This document shows, piece after piece, positions 46,044 to 58,695 of a stretch of DNA of 64,000 nt; positions within the stretch are counted from its first letter, which is position 1; every line of letters begins with the position of its first letter. Position numbers and translations under genes: made by a program. Below the pieces are notes generated by a model. The model ran no database searches, was not told where the DNA came from, and was given only the letters and a program-made list of their open reading frames with translations. Source of the DNA: Haliotis asinina (taxonomy: Eukaryota; Mollusca; Gastropoda; Lepetellida; Haliotidae); assembly GCF_037392515.1 (NCBI RefSeq), contig NC_090281.1, positions 45,918,645 to 45,982,644 on the forward strand. Reading direction: 5' to 3'.

Positions 46044-47306
46044 CACAATAACACTGTGTAGTAACACTGCGTTATTGTCATAAATATGCATTGACGTGCA
46101 TTTCTACTATCTAACGTTCTGCATAACCAAATATTTCTCAGTAACCACACTTCATATAATCCGAACCTTTAAAAGGGTATGTACTCAAAATAAGTAGGGG
46201 AACCTGAACTTTCAATTTGGATAGGAACTGTAAACGTTAACAAACGTTTCAAGGACAGACATCTTATGAACGCACCACCATTTCCCTCTCTTACCACCCC
46301 TAAACACAACGCATGATATGCACGTGCACAACGCAGTAGTCCCATACACGTGCATGGGGTCCCATTCTTGATTTTGACGTTTTTTCAAGAAGGTCGAGAA
46401 ATCAATTAGAGCATTAAATTTGACACTCATCTTGCATCACACATTTGCTAGTATTTGTTTCTAGTGTTTTTTGTTTTTTAAAATGAAAATCGTATGCATG
46501 CAAATTACATGCCATCCACCAATCATCTTTCAAAATACATTCCAAATAACTATGGTTGTTAAGAAGTGCAGATGGTGATGCACTCTCAAAACATTCAATA
46601 ATATCATATCAACATTGACTGACTTCGATGAATCTCCTAAATATGTTTAACCATAAATAAAAAAAATGAAGATCCCCTACTTTTTTTAAAGAGTATATTA
46701 AGTACTACGTGGCAGATAGTATGTCCTACGCAGGAGATACTAAGTCCTACGTAGGAGATATTAAGTCCTACTTAATATCTCCTACATAGAACTTAGTATC
46801 TCCTACGTAGGAGATATTAAGTCCTACGTAGGAGATAGTATGACCTACGTAGGAGATAGTGACACCAAAAAAAGTTTTCACAGTGACCCTAATACGCTTC
46901 CATAGTAGATACTGCTAAGACAATGGTTAATGTTCGATAGGTACATTCAGTCCGATGCGTGCCGATGGTGATTGGACAATGACCTTGTTGTTTACTTGCA
47001 GGTACATGCAATACGACGTAACATGGTACAGTGACCTTCACAATGGTGTTGTCTCATGGTCGTGTCCACCTGATGTTTTCCCCAATGGACCGCAGTAAGA
47101 TTTCTTCCTTTATTGAACTGGATGAATATTGTAATGCTTCATTCAATTATGTTAAGATTACTTGCACTTTCGTGTTCGTCTCACTGACATTCCTTCTATA
47201 GTTTGTCGTTATGTTTATGCAAGGTTTGTATGTGTTCATGAGTATACTTTCATATTTCAAATCGAGTTAGTTTCATTAGTTTCAAAGATGGGGGTTCAGG
47301 TTAGGT

Positions 47307-47341
<35 letters not shown>

Positions 47342-47398
47342 ACGTACGTACACATACATACATACATACATACATACATACATACATACATACATACA

Positions 47399-47432
<34 letters not shown>

Positions 47433-50400
47433 CATAAGGCGTTAAACTAAACTCACTCACTCGCTTAATGTTTATTTCACTTCAACTCTGCCACTATACA
47501 CCTCATACAAATGTCTCTAGACATATGCAATTTCCTTGATGTAAGTATCTGGTTTGTGTATCAAAGTGGTGGTATTCTATCGGGACCATAACACTGTATT
47601 ATGACATTTCAAGTGTGGTTGGTGAAACCTAATAACGTAGTTTCCTTTGCTTTACTTCATCCTGTGAAAAAGATGGCTCTATAACAAGACAGAGTTACCT
47701 GTGTTTGGCTACAACCCATTCTGGTGAGTCAAGTCAAGGAATTGGGATGTAAGAGTCAGACTTGTCTACATGTAAATACGATACTTTTATATATTAGAAT
47801 TTCCTTATTCACAATCTGAGAGAAGAAGCAATACTTGCAGAACAAACACAATTATTACAAAATTATATGGAAACACACTATCCCAAAAATGAAACGCATC
47901 GGCGACTTGTATTTTGATAACCTCTTATAACTACCTCTTGTGTTCAAACAATCGTCAACATGGAACAAAAGTGTCGACAACATGAATTTACACAGCTGCA
48001 CAAGTAAACAATCGACTTTACCTGAAAATGTTGATTTTGATAATATTTCTAACAAGGATTAGAAAGGCACAACGCATCATAAATCAATTTCCAGTTGAAA
48101 TTGTGCAGCAAAGAGCATTCGCTGTCTGGCAATAAAAATCCAGATTACGTTCAGAAATTGGCATTCGTTTTGGAGGAATTTCAAGGTCAAATCATACGTC
48201 AAGTCTTGACTCTGCGACACGGAACATCGCCACTGAGCGAATGCAGCTGGAGATTACCAATCTTCTGTTGCCAGGCGTCTGAATGTTAGTCTGAGCAAGA
48301 TATCATGACTTGCAGCTCGTTGCAATCAAACAGGTATAACAAATGGCCGTCCCCGTACTGGCAGACCTCGAGTTACCACCGCAGCTCAAGATTGGTACAT
48401 CCGGGTTCAACAGTTGCGTGATCGTACGCGTACTGCCACGGGTGACAGCACAGCAGCCAGGGTGCCTGGACTCCAGAGGATATCCGGTCAAACTGTATGG
48501 AAGAGGATGAAAGAGATTGGTCTGAAAGCCAGGAAACCCGACGTTGGGGTTGTGCTGCGTCTTCACCATCGCACTCAGTGTCTCCGTTATGTAAAAGTAT
48601 CCACTTGGTTGTGTAGACATTACCTTCTTCTAAACTGGTGTAAATGCACTAAAGTCTATTTGTAGACGAGTTATACATGTGTGAAAATACAACAGATTTC
48701 TCGTCTATGCGTTTCTTTTTTGGATAGTATGCTATGACGAACGAGACCTGGCCATCAAAGGAAACGATATTCATGACGTGTATTTAAAATTATTGCACTA
48801 AGAATGGCTTTTGCAAATGATAATTCTATTCCCGCTCCATTTAGTTTGAATACGTCAACATGGACTGTTTTTAGCTGTTTCTGAGTCTTGCACATATCTG
48901 TTGGCTTGTTGTCGTTGTAGGTCCAGTAACACAACCTACGCCACTGCTAATGGAGGAAAATATCAATTCCTGATCGATGGTCCAAAGGCTCTACCACTGG
49001 AAGAGGTACCGAGACTACTAGTTATTTCATGAAAAATTGGTACAATTTAAGCTTTTCCTTTTCCGCTTTCTCCTCGTGTGAGATGTGAATTCGGGTTGTT
49101 TCATGTTAGATTCATTAACTGACATGTTTTTCTTTACGTTTCAGAGGTTTTGGACTGATTTGCTGGCCGGGGGAAGGAAATGGGGATTGATTGCTTACGA
49201 ACAGGTACCATCTCTGATTACCAAATATAATATCTTCAGACTAGACGAGAGAACATACGTATTTTCTATGAATATGTTGGGGTTTTTTTTGTTTCTGTAG
49301 GATTACCTCAATGTAGAATTTGAAGGAATACAAAAACTTCTGACTGACATTGACCTTGGCCGCCAATGGCTGACTCAGATGGGCAATGGGGCTGCCAAGA
49401 ACGGACTGACCATTCAGTACTGCATGTCTCTGCCGAGACATATGCTGCAGTCTCTGGAAATACCTGTCGTCACACAGGTAAGAGAGAATATGGTTTTGAG
49501 TTAACATACTGCTAGACACATATTAGATGATCCTGCGCACTAAACGCATTTGTGACAAGAGAGGCGGTACAACGAATTGGGCGAGTACACTTGGCTGCTA
49601 CAGGTAGCTTGACGATTATGCACGTGCAATACATGCTAACCGTGACATGAAATCAACACCGCTACTGATTAACACGTGTCTCGCTACTGTTTTACACCTG
49701 TTTCGCTACTGTTTTACACCTGTCTCAATACTGTTAAACAGATTTCAGTTGTAGTTAAAAATGTCCAAGTTAGGAAAACATGGGCAAATAGTTCATTCTC
49801 AGGCAAGGGAGATAGCATACAATGTTATCATGTATATGGACAAAAACTGTGCAACCAATTTTACAAAGTGGCCTTGCTACTGGACTCTCAACGGCAACTT
49901 TAAAGCGCATTAAGGCAGAAGGTGGTAGGAGTGCGAATGGACCTACATTTATCAGTCCCACCAAGTTGCGCAAACTCAAAACTTGCAGTTGCAAACTTGA
50001 TGATTTCGACCGGTGTGCAGTCCGTCAATTTGTACAAAGTTTATATGTCGTAAAAAAACAACTACCCACTCTGGATACGATGTATGATATGGCAAAGTGC
50101 CAGTTGAACTACGAGGGTTCTAAGGAAAGTTTTCGAAAAAAATCTCAAATACATGGGATTTAGGTGGCGAGAAACGCAGTCAAACCGTAAACTTTTAATG
50201 GAACGTAAAGACATTGTTTCCAAGCGTTTGCAATACTTGTGTGCAATAAAGAAATACAGAGAAGAAAATCGAACACTCATCTTTATCGATGAAACATGGT
50301 TGCATGTACACCACATTGTCCCAAAGGGTTGGCAAATTGAGGGTGAAGTCTTAATAAATGGGGTTCAACCTCCGTCTGGCACCAGACCTCGGCTTATTGT

Positions 50401-53400
50401 GGTTCATGCAGGGGGTGAAAACAGTTTTGTTCCAAATGCTTTGCTTGTTTTTGATTCCAAACTGAAACCAGCAGACTATCATGACGGGATGAACTTTGAT
50501 AATTTTTCCAAATGGATCCAGGAAAAGTTGATACCAAACCTTCCACTGCACTCTGTCATCGTTATGGATAATGCACCATATCATAGCAAGCAAGTGGACA
50601 AATGTCCGACAACCGCCAACTGAAAAGATGACATAAAAGCGTGGCTACAAAGGCACAATATCTCATTTGATGAGAAAATGCTTAAAGCCGAACTATTGTT
50701 TCTTGCAAAATCCATCAAATCGTGCCCTGTCTACAGAGTAGACACGATGTTGAAGTAACATGGTCATGATGTACTACGTCTCACTCCATACCACGCAGAA
50801 CTAAACCCGATTGAGTTAATTTGGGCAGATGTGAAAAATCATGTCGCTTCACAAAACTTACAGTTCACAAAAAGTTCCTTAAGAGTTGCCATAAATGAAA
50901 GGATGTCTGCAATCGGTGCAAAAGAATGGTCGGAATGTTGTAAACATGTTAAAATAATTGAAGATGGTTACTGGCAACGCGAAATCGCAATAGAAAGGGA
51001 AATTGACAGACTAGTGATTGACTTAGGACTTGCAAGTGATTCAGACACCGAGACTGATTCAGAGAGTGATAATTAAAGCTTAAATCAGTAAGTCCGCCTA
51101 ATGTTCCAGCATTGTTGTGTCTTGTATAATAATTGACATGTACTATATCAGGTTTTTACTGTTCCCATGCTTTGTCATAAAAACGAGTAATCTTTGGTGA
51201 GTTTATATTTTTTTAGTCACTGATAAATCTACTGAGTGGTACTGAGTCTGGTACTGAGTCTGGTACTGAGTAATCCCCAAACCGACAAATTTGTGTACAA
51301 AGATATTTCTCACTGACTTATCAATGTCAAAAGGTATTTTCAGTTTTCTGTACACAATTTTGGTGACCATAATGAAAATATGACAGAAATTTGGAAATAT
51401 TGTTTGAATACTAACCATTTCTCTGGAACCGGTTATATAAATTTCCAAGATATGTATTCCCGGTCGATCACCAGCGGAATTATGGACGAAAATCAGCCCG
51501 TACAGAGAAACAGGAACAAAATTATGGGATAAAAATATTTCCCCCTTGCTTCTCTGATTTAGCCACCACCATTTAGTAACAGATAACATTTAACATATTA
51601 AAAATGAAAGTTAAATGAAACACAATTAACTATATGTAGTTATTGTATATTTAATATTTAGCAGACGAAAAGTCAACTTTACCCATTAGAACAACACCGC
51701 ATATTCCTTCGAATGATAGACTTCAATTTCAGGCATAAGATACAGATATTCCACGCTAACCTGTAGTTAAGACGAAGACAAATAGATTATTGGGGCATTG
51801 ACAATCATTTTAGATATTCAACAATTTTGTTAAAAAAACAGGAAAATGTCATTTGCTTCGTGAAATGGATCGAAGGTCCTAAACATATTTGCTTAGTATA
51901 TTGTGTTGATTCAATTCGTTGGGATTGTACCTGTTCCCACATCTTGTTTCAAGTGTTCCCTCTTGTTTCAAGTGGATCGTTCTGTAGGGCGTTCCCAAGT
52001 ATGCAAATTGGGGTCATTTGTCAGGTCGTGGATCATCTTATATGTGTTTACCAGTAAGGTCGTATATTTCATGGAGAGCTTGGAATATTGGTTCTTGGAT
52101 CTAAAGAGAAAACTGCGTTTATGTGTCAGAAGAGCTAATGATGTGATGACATCTCGCATTATACCTCAAGAGCAACACTTGTATGATGATCAATGTTTTA
52201 CCTCGTTTTATTGTTGGCAATCCGTGCAAGAATTCTGGTCCATGTGAATCGGATTGAGGTTGTGAAAATGCATGGCGTCAGGAAACAGAGCAAATGTGGA
52301 CTCCATCAAGTAAAACAGTGTAAACCTGAGTAATGTACGTTTCAGGCCCGTGCAAGCCATGACAACATACCAGGAACCGACAACTGGAAGATCGGTGTGA
52401 CGTCACTATTTGCATGGGCTATTGGCATTGCACCCTTCAAGGATATTTTCTGGACGACCAGCGTTCAACCTGGGAATACTTACAGTATGGAGAAAACTAT
52501 TTCATCTTCATTGATTTCATTTTCATCCCGAGAAGGATGTCTTGTCCACTCAAAATAATAAACAGGTATAGCATCGTGATGTGTCAAGAACGTTGGTGAA
52601 AATTGATCCATGTGTTGCAGATGCATCGGAACCATATCCGTCCCTTCAAGCCGTGGTTGCAACCTTAAGTACAGGCCCAGTAGGAATTGGTGACATGGTT
52701 GGGGGCACAAACAAGACACTCATCATGAAGTAGGTTGTTGAGAGAGTACTTCCGTAAACAACTAGATTAATCCACGCCCATTCTTTGGTTTTATAGCTTG
52801 CATGGGAGTAAGTGTTTACTGTGCGTTTAGTTTATAATTTATTTATCCCTTTTTAGTAAATAGGAGATTTCATATTCGGTAGTTTTTAATTCCTTCACCC
52901 TCCATGTACCAATTTTATCCTGTATTTATTCCTGACTTAAACTCTTTTATAGATAACTTCTCAATTCTATATTTTCATTTTTCCTGTATTAAGAATGTAT
53001 ATATCCATATTTAATACTGTATTTCTTTATTAATATTTGCTGTCAGTCATTTATCATGTATTACTTCGGTAATCATTTTAGACCACGTATGTTTATCTGT
53101 ATCTCGTATGTCACTCTAGCATATAGCATCTGTCACTCCTTTTTCATTTATTATTTTTTTATCTTTATTAACTTTTAATAGTTTATTGTACCTGTTTTTC
53201 TTTACAACAAATGGAATTAGTTTCCAAAGATAATCACTATGGGTTATTTCTGTTTATATCTACTGCAGTCCGTCCATTTATTATCGAATTTACTCTCATT
53301 TTCTATTTATTTATCATGCACTAATTATTTGACCTACGTATTCATCCGTGCATTTATTCACTGACGCTTTCTACAGATCTGTAAATGCTGACGGTCTGAT

Positions 53401-56132
53401 CTTGAAACCATCTCGACCAGCGACGGCCATTGACAACAGAATACGGAGGGTATCGGTGCCTTTGTCTTTACTCCAACACAGCCCCGTTGATTGGAAGGCA
53501 TCTCCAGCAATGCATCATAAATGTCATCATTCAGTAGAAACTTGCCAGGATAACTACATCTATTAAAAAAATCTTAAATGCGACTAATTTTAATGCCATA
53601 ATTTTATTTACTTGATATTGCATCTGAAATGGAATCAAATACTTTGACAAAACCGATATGCGCTCACCATGCGTGTTTTCTAGATGGCCTGGTCCGACTT
53701 TGAGGGTCCTGATGGGGAGGTTTGGTCCACGTATTCTGATTTTGGTGGCAAGAATAAGTATGGCATCATCCTCGCTGCTGATCTTCAGGGAAGCTATAAC
53801 ATGACACCTTGCATGGCTGGATATCAAGGGGTAGGACAATAGAGTCTTTCTACCATTACTTGATTTCAGGTGGTTAGTGTGCGGGTTTTCATGTATATAA
53901 ACCGAACCACTAAAGAAACGTCACACCGATGATTACCACTCCAATTAACAAACAAAACGGAGTTCCAATTTGACACTCATGGTTAACACATTTTCGGGAA
54001 TCACTTTTTGAGGTATCCATGGACATCGATGAAAGCATTGTCTCTATATGGAATTGAAGTAGCCGGCTGGTGGAAGCCATACTCTACCAAATGCCTGATC
54101 GACTCCAGCCGCAGTTGCCAGCCTTGGTTCGAGGTCGCTTAGCCTTCCTCGAATCTCGTCCCAAAGGTTTTCTATTGAACTTAAATCCGGACTGAGTGTA
54201 GGCCACTGTAGGATTCGGATGCCATGTTGTCATAGGAAGTTCAATGCTACTCTCGCAGAATGGACACAAGCGTTGACTTGCTGGAAGATTTCTGTTACGT
54301 CTAAAATGTGATAGCACGTTGGGTCTTATGACTTAGTTAATATGGCTAGCAGGTGTCACGTCTTTATTTCACACTGGACCGAGATTCTGGGACACCACGG
54401 TAACATCGCTCTGTCTCAAACTGACTGCACCACACACCATGGTGCTAGGACCACCCCACGAGTCTCTTTCAACAATACACTACATGGAAACAGTTGCCCA
54501 CGTCGTACTCTCACTCTGCCATTAGCTGAAAATATCAGCTTCCATCAGAAATAAACAAAGTTTTCCATTGCCGATAACATCAATTTCGATGCTGACTTGT
54601 CCATTGTAGTCGATGTTGGTGGTGACAAGTTGTAAGGACAGCACTACGACGTGGTTTGTGACAGCAGAGGTTTCTTCCGCGTAAACGTGGTCGCACTACA
54701 TCGGCACTAATTGGTCTGTTGTCAACCCCAGTGGTATAGTGTGCTGTTTAAGTTGCTTTCATTGGTAGGATTGTCACGATATGATCGTGCATTTCTATAT
54801 TCAATGATGTCATTCTTACCACATCTGCCTTTTCAGGTGCGTTTGGTCGATACGTTCTCATCGGAAAACACACTGTTAGTTTTGATTGAAAAACATGTTA
54901 CGAAAACGGTACATTTCATAATAGAAACACCACATTGTAACATTTTCGTTTTGAGAGGTGGCGTTTCATTTGTGGTTCACTATACATGCGAATGGAGTCA
55001 TGTGTGCAGCAAAAATGCGCGTTATTCTTCTCAGTTCCCTAGCTCCATGGTTTTCCCGGCCAACAACCCTAACAAGACCCAGCCCTTGACGGACCCTCAA
55101 CCTTTGACAATGAGTGGATGTACCATGGCTGACTTCTGTCTCTTCTATGTATCGCCTGTACTGACCATCAGTGGGTAGGTGTATTACTTCATTCCAGTCA
55201 TAACGGACATTACGTTTCAACCAAAGAAGAAACTACAGCATCTCAGGAAACTCGGCAAAATAGATATTTATTATTTCAAGAGGCTATATACTCCAAAATA
55301 TACGAAAGGGACGTGTGTGAACTCGTTATCAAGTGCGAATCGACACTGAAGAGCGTACTAAAGGCACGAAAAGGACATGGAGTAGTGACATTTAAGAAAA
55401 TATACATTTAAGAAAATATACTGAACTGTAGTGAAAGGCAAAAGAAACATCACCGGAGACTGTGTCGTTGATCTGTCCTTAACCTTGCCATAACTGCTGT
55501 GTTCGAAAACCAAATGAATGATTGCCGGCAAGCCGGCAGTTTATGCCTGAATACAAGCATGATACCCGTTTTACTGTTGTAATGAATTTACCTACACTGA
55601 CTTCAGAGTTTCTATATGTATATGTACAGGTTACTTTAGGATATTTTTGTTTAAATAGTACACATTGTAAGCAACGTTACAAGTATTAAGCTCTTTGTTT
55701 TTTTTTTGTCCGTTTTTATTTACAACGTGAAGTAATTGAAGTAACACATTGAGTCACAAATGTTGTCTGAAAGATGAAGACAGGTGGATTATGTTCGTGC
55801 AGCAGAACCAAAGTGCTATATATGATGTCGATGGGATGATGGATGGCAATTCGATAATACTTCCTAAGTAAGTATGTATTATCAAATAATTTTCCCGCAG
55901 CAAACAAGTTCTGATCCAGGGTGAGTTGGACAAGTGGGTGCCGATGTCACCCCAGAGAGTAACGGACATCAACATTGCCGATGACATCACCATCAGTCTC
56001 ACTGGGGCTGCCGACGAAACTGTCTCCTTCTGGTTCAACGTGGATGGTAAATCCTCACCTGTAACCTGTACCCTCGGATCAGGAGGAACAGCCAGCCTTA
56101 GTTTCACAGCAGGCACGTGTCGTGGTGTATAA
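40508..56132 (+). CDS. Gene C: secreted glycoside-hydrolase-like protein, 763 aa
   Basis: Exons: 40508-40559, 41708-42033, 42316-42470, 43624-43873, 44063-44168, 44664-44760, 47002-47094, 47673-47723, 48921-49005, 49145-49204, 49301-49477, 52346-52484, 52621-52729, 53377-53449, 53684-53830, 55035-55174, 55901-56132. All introns are GT-AG and the phases are as in A and B; the stop is TAA. Signal peptide MFSMACIHLVLSLLLCVG. Exon 4 is one codon shorter than in A and B. Candidate catalytic Asp are D426 (YEQD) and D490 (ARASHDN). The active-site loops are of the gene B type (YGTDNGAYYCW, DVTWYS, PVFGYNPFWS). The gene is nearly twice the length of gene A only because introns 6, 8, 11 and 15 have taken in mobile elements. 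The poly-T tract 44590-44633 directly precedes exon 6. Confidence 0.9.
40682..40938 (+). repeat. SINE in gene C intron 1
   Basis: Near full-length forward copy: GTGAGTTAGTTACTTTTTAC start, GACCACCCGATCCCGTTAGT, CGCCTCTTACGACAAGCATA, ending CTATTCTACCCCGGACCTTC. Confidence 0.85.
45328..45385 (+). pseudogene. Ghost exon 7 start, first copy, gene C intron 6
   Basis: After TTTACTTGCAAG comes GTACATGCAATGTGACGCAA, aligned codon by codon with exon 7 (YMQCDATAPWYADCYNGDV). Homology ends near 45385 and there is no donor. It lies 1.67 kb upstream of the used exon 7, separated from it by the foldback element. Confidence 0.65.
45529..46904. mobile_element. Foldback element, TACGTA family, gene C intron 6
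   Basis: Left end at 45529 (TACGGCAGCGTATTAGGGCC, then TTTTTTGGTGTCACTA and TCCTACGTAGGA-type units to ~45700). Right end 46690-46904 (the same units reversed, GTGACACCAAAAAAAG, TAATACGCTTCCATA). The middle, 45710-46680, is unrelated sequence with a (CA)n tract. It is either one 1.4-kb element with a unique core or two half elements. No flanking duplication was evident. Confidence 0.65.
45985..46037. repeat. (CA)n microsatellite
   Basis: About 26 uninterrupted CA dinucleotides in the core of the foldback element in gene C intron 6. Confidence 0.95.
46941..46990 (+). pseudogene. Ghost exon 7 start, second copy, gene C intron 6
   Basis: TTCGATAG then GTACATTCAGTCCGATGCGT aligns with exon 7, but the frame reaches TGA after about nine codons. 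It is 61 bp before the used exon. Its acceptor context (AATGTTCGATAG) matches that of the used exon 7 in gene B (AATATTTGATAG). The used gene C acceptor (TTTACTTGCAG) instead matches gene A. Confidence 0.7.
47311..47434. repeat. (AC)n-(CATA)n compound microsatellite, gene C intron 7
   Basis: A (CA)n run, a GTACGTACGTAC bridge, then about 20 tetranucleotide CATA repeats. It is followed directly by a SINE tail fragment (AAGGCGTTAAACTAAACTCA). Confidence 0.9.
48150..48600 (+). mobile_element. Tc1-like transposase fragment, gene C intron 8
   Basis: The forward strand encodes the HTH region of a Tc1-type transposase: TGRPRVTTAAQDWYIRVQQL, RDRTRTATGDSTAAR, ISGQTVWKRMKEIGLKARKP. It ends abruptly before the catalytic domain, at the start of the repeat shared with the left edge of the window (48597-48735). 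Upstream codons are frameshifted. Confidence 0.75.
49790..51080 (+). mobile_element. Tc1/mariner-superfamily transposase, DD82E (Sailor-like), broken
   Basis: A transposase gene inside intron 11 of gene C. An N-terminal HTH stretch (GLATGLSTATLKRIKAEGG) lies in one frame to ~50160; the rest is in another (LLMERKDIVSKRLQYL). The catalytic core shows IFIDETWLH, VIVMDNAPYHS and AELNPIELIWADVK. There are 81 residues between the second Asp and the Glu, far more than the 34 of Tc1/mariner and matching the spacing I recall for the DD82E Sailor group. An acidic Asp/Ser tail (DSDTETDSESDN) ends the protein. One frameshift and two in-frame stops (near 50622 and 50756) make it inactive. Terminal repeats were not found. 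Confidence 0.75.
54060..54700 (-). mobile_element. Degraded Tc1-like element, gene C intron 15
   Basis: The minus strand carries a decayed transposase C-terminus: SARVALNFL, GIRILQWPTLSPDLS, IENLWDEIRGRLSDLEPR. Upstream of it are pieces resembling the MVWG region. Stops interrupt it throughout. It is distinct from the Tc1 families at 6101 and 34780. Confidence 0.65.
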
Positions 56133-56169
56133 TGAATAAGATATACCTTACGCCTGTTCCACTGTGTTG

Positions 56170-56175
56170 AATAAA
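56170..56175 (+). promoter_or_regulatory. Polyadenylation signal, gene C
   Basis: AATAAA lies 37 bases after the gene C stop. A second AATAAA at 56466-56471 could serve a longer 3' UTR that includes the 56257-56310 block related to gene A. Confidence 0.55.
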
Positions 56176-56519
56176 CGCTAGTTAATCCGTACCACTGATA
56201 TAATTTTTGAAATTGAGGAAACCCGGCCATCGCATCCATTCACCAACGTATTTCATTTTATTTCAGTTGTTCAAAATCCTGACTTTTGGTTCTTTGAATT
56301 CACTTGGGATATTGAACATGCCTCTATTAATATGTGACCATGTGTAGTATTTTGCGTTAAAATATGTGTGACGATGCTGCTCTATAACGAATTACGCAAT
56401 GGTTATTTGAACTGTACTTGTTTCCTCCTTTTGTATCTACTTGGACGTGTACGTCGCACATACCAAATAAAAAAACCTTTATCCATACAACTCGTCTTTG
56501 CACTTTCCATATTGGTGAA

Positions 56520-56748
56520 GATCGTCATTGATCGTCAGTAACCCATGCTTGTCGTAAGAGGTGACTAACGGGATCGGATAGGTGGTAAGGCTCGATGACT
56601 TGGTTGAGATAAGTCATCGTATTCTAAAAGGGTAGGGCAACGCTCATGCCGGAATTGTAAGGTCCAGACTAGATTATTTACACACCACCGACGTATAGCT
56701 GGAATAGATCTACTGATGAGTGTGGCGTAAAACTAAAGTCACTTCTTC
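56520..56748 (-). repeat. SINE downstream of gene C
   Basis: Reverse copy: CCATGCTTGTCGTAAGAGGT, GACTAACGGGATCGGATAGG, ending GTGTGGCGTAAAACTAAAGT. Confidence 0.75.
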
Positions 56749-56749
56749 A

Positions 56750-58690
56750 ATTCCCAGCATCTAACAGTCCCTCAAGGAAGTTGTGTAATGCGTACAGAGG
56801 ATACCGCCTTGAAAGTTTTAATGAATCGATTGAACAACAGAAATGGGTAACTGATAATAGTAACCGCCACACCAAAGTTTTGTTTAAGAGACAGAGAGAG
56901 AGAGACTAACACACACGTAGACATATAAGCACGCAAACACGAAACGATTTTCAAATTTGGATATTTCCCAGGTACGATCACTGGTAAAAAGATGATGTTT
57001 ACAAGACATTTACAATTTGTAAAAATTCACAAGGGGAGATAACTTGTGGGTGATGGTAAAACGGTCTGCAAGGCCTCAAATTCACACCTAATAAATCCCA
57101 AAGGCTAATTACAGTTTGACCCCTCGACATAATTAATGAGGTAATTGGGGCGTGAAATAAGAGTGGGACAGACCACTGTTCAGTGGACAGGGGTCACTCT
57201 GTTAGGGGTAGGATGCTGATGCTCTTACTACAGTGTTCGGTGGAGTGAAGATGCATGGGTGTGTCTTTCACTATGCGAAAGCTGTTTAGAAAAGAATTCC
57301 TACTCAGTATCCCACTTGTTTTGTGTTTGAGAACAGTGAATAACAATATCCATAAACAATATCACCTTGTCACCTCTGATAATATGCTAAATGATAGAGA
57401 TTGTGTTGTGATAACATAACACATGACAGTATATGTTGCTATGAATCATGTGGTCGATCCAACTTTTATCAATAGTATCGTAGTTAATATGGATCATGGG
57501 CCAATCTGCTAGAAATATTAATATTAATTCTTCTGCTGGAGTAGATCATCCGGGTATCCTTGATGCTGTAAGTTGGAGACCCACTTGCTTTTAGCATTGT
57601 CCTTGTGATACTCCGTGGTGGGTGGCTCGGATGATGAACCATATTACACTAACCATGGCTTACAGCTATGAAATTCCGCCCAAAAGCCCAAAATGTCCAC
57701 TTGAAATTGACCCTATTGATACTGATCACAGACCTTCTGCATCGATTGAGTATTGGCCGCTTTTCCTTGTGATCGAGACTCCTGACAAGACACCGTAAAA
57801 GGTGAACCCCTTTGCAGTATCCAAGGGTATTGAAGTAGTACAGGAGGAGGCAGCTGAAAAATCTGATGTCGTAGCCTCCCCAGTACTGAGTTTGTTTGAC
57901 ACTATCTTCAGTTGGTATGATGTCTTTGGCTCATGAAAAGGCCTTTAATACTCAGGTTTTCACTGGCCATTTTATGTGGTGGAGGTCTGTGAGCATTTTC
58001 ATGACATTTGGTTTGCTGGCCGACAACATCTCAAAGTTAGTCATGGATAGTTTTACTAATATCAATCTGATCACTGTCATTGTGACTTTTGTGTATTGCT
58101 AAAGGGTGTATATTTTTTGACAATCAGTCATATATTTGCTTTTGAAAATAGTGAAAATGACCGCCATTTTGAATTGTCTTCTCGGCAGTTACATTTACAT
58201 AAAAATTAACACCGAATGTGTCCATTTACGGCCAGTGTTGATACTTTTTATGTTTTTGTGACACTTGTATCTTCTAGAGTGGTGACTCGGGCACAAAACA
58301 GGTGATTTTGTATGGTCATGTCGGGATAATATAATGTTTTACAGCTTACTCTTACCACTGGATTGTTTAATACATAGATTGAACTAAAGGTCTGTACGAT
58401 GTGATCTAGTAATGTTGATAGGCTTTTGTATTGTAAGTTCTGGTTTGTAGACATTAGAATAAACCCTTGTATTGATCTATTGTTTTAATGTTGGACTTGT
58501 TTCGTGATGTGTTTCTGTGTTGGCGGTGTTTAGCAGTGCATGGCAGTATATGGCTAAAACAAGCACTCCTACAAGGCGATAAAGTCGTGCACATCCGATT
58601 TCCATGGACAAAAACAATTCTTCTCGAGTTCACAAGTTTCACAAACAAAACAGCAAAACAAACAAGTACAACTGGACCAGCTGTGTGGAT
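56750..58690. other. Intergenic, no gene recognised
   Basis: Only a short GA-rich run near 56890 and small frames without known domains. It separates the + strand cluster from the - strand exon array. Confidence 0.45.
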
Positions 58691-58695
58691 TATGT

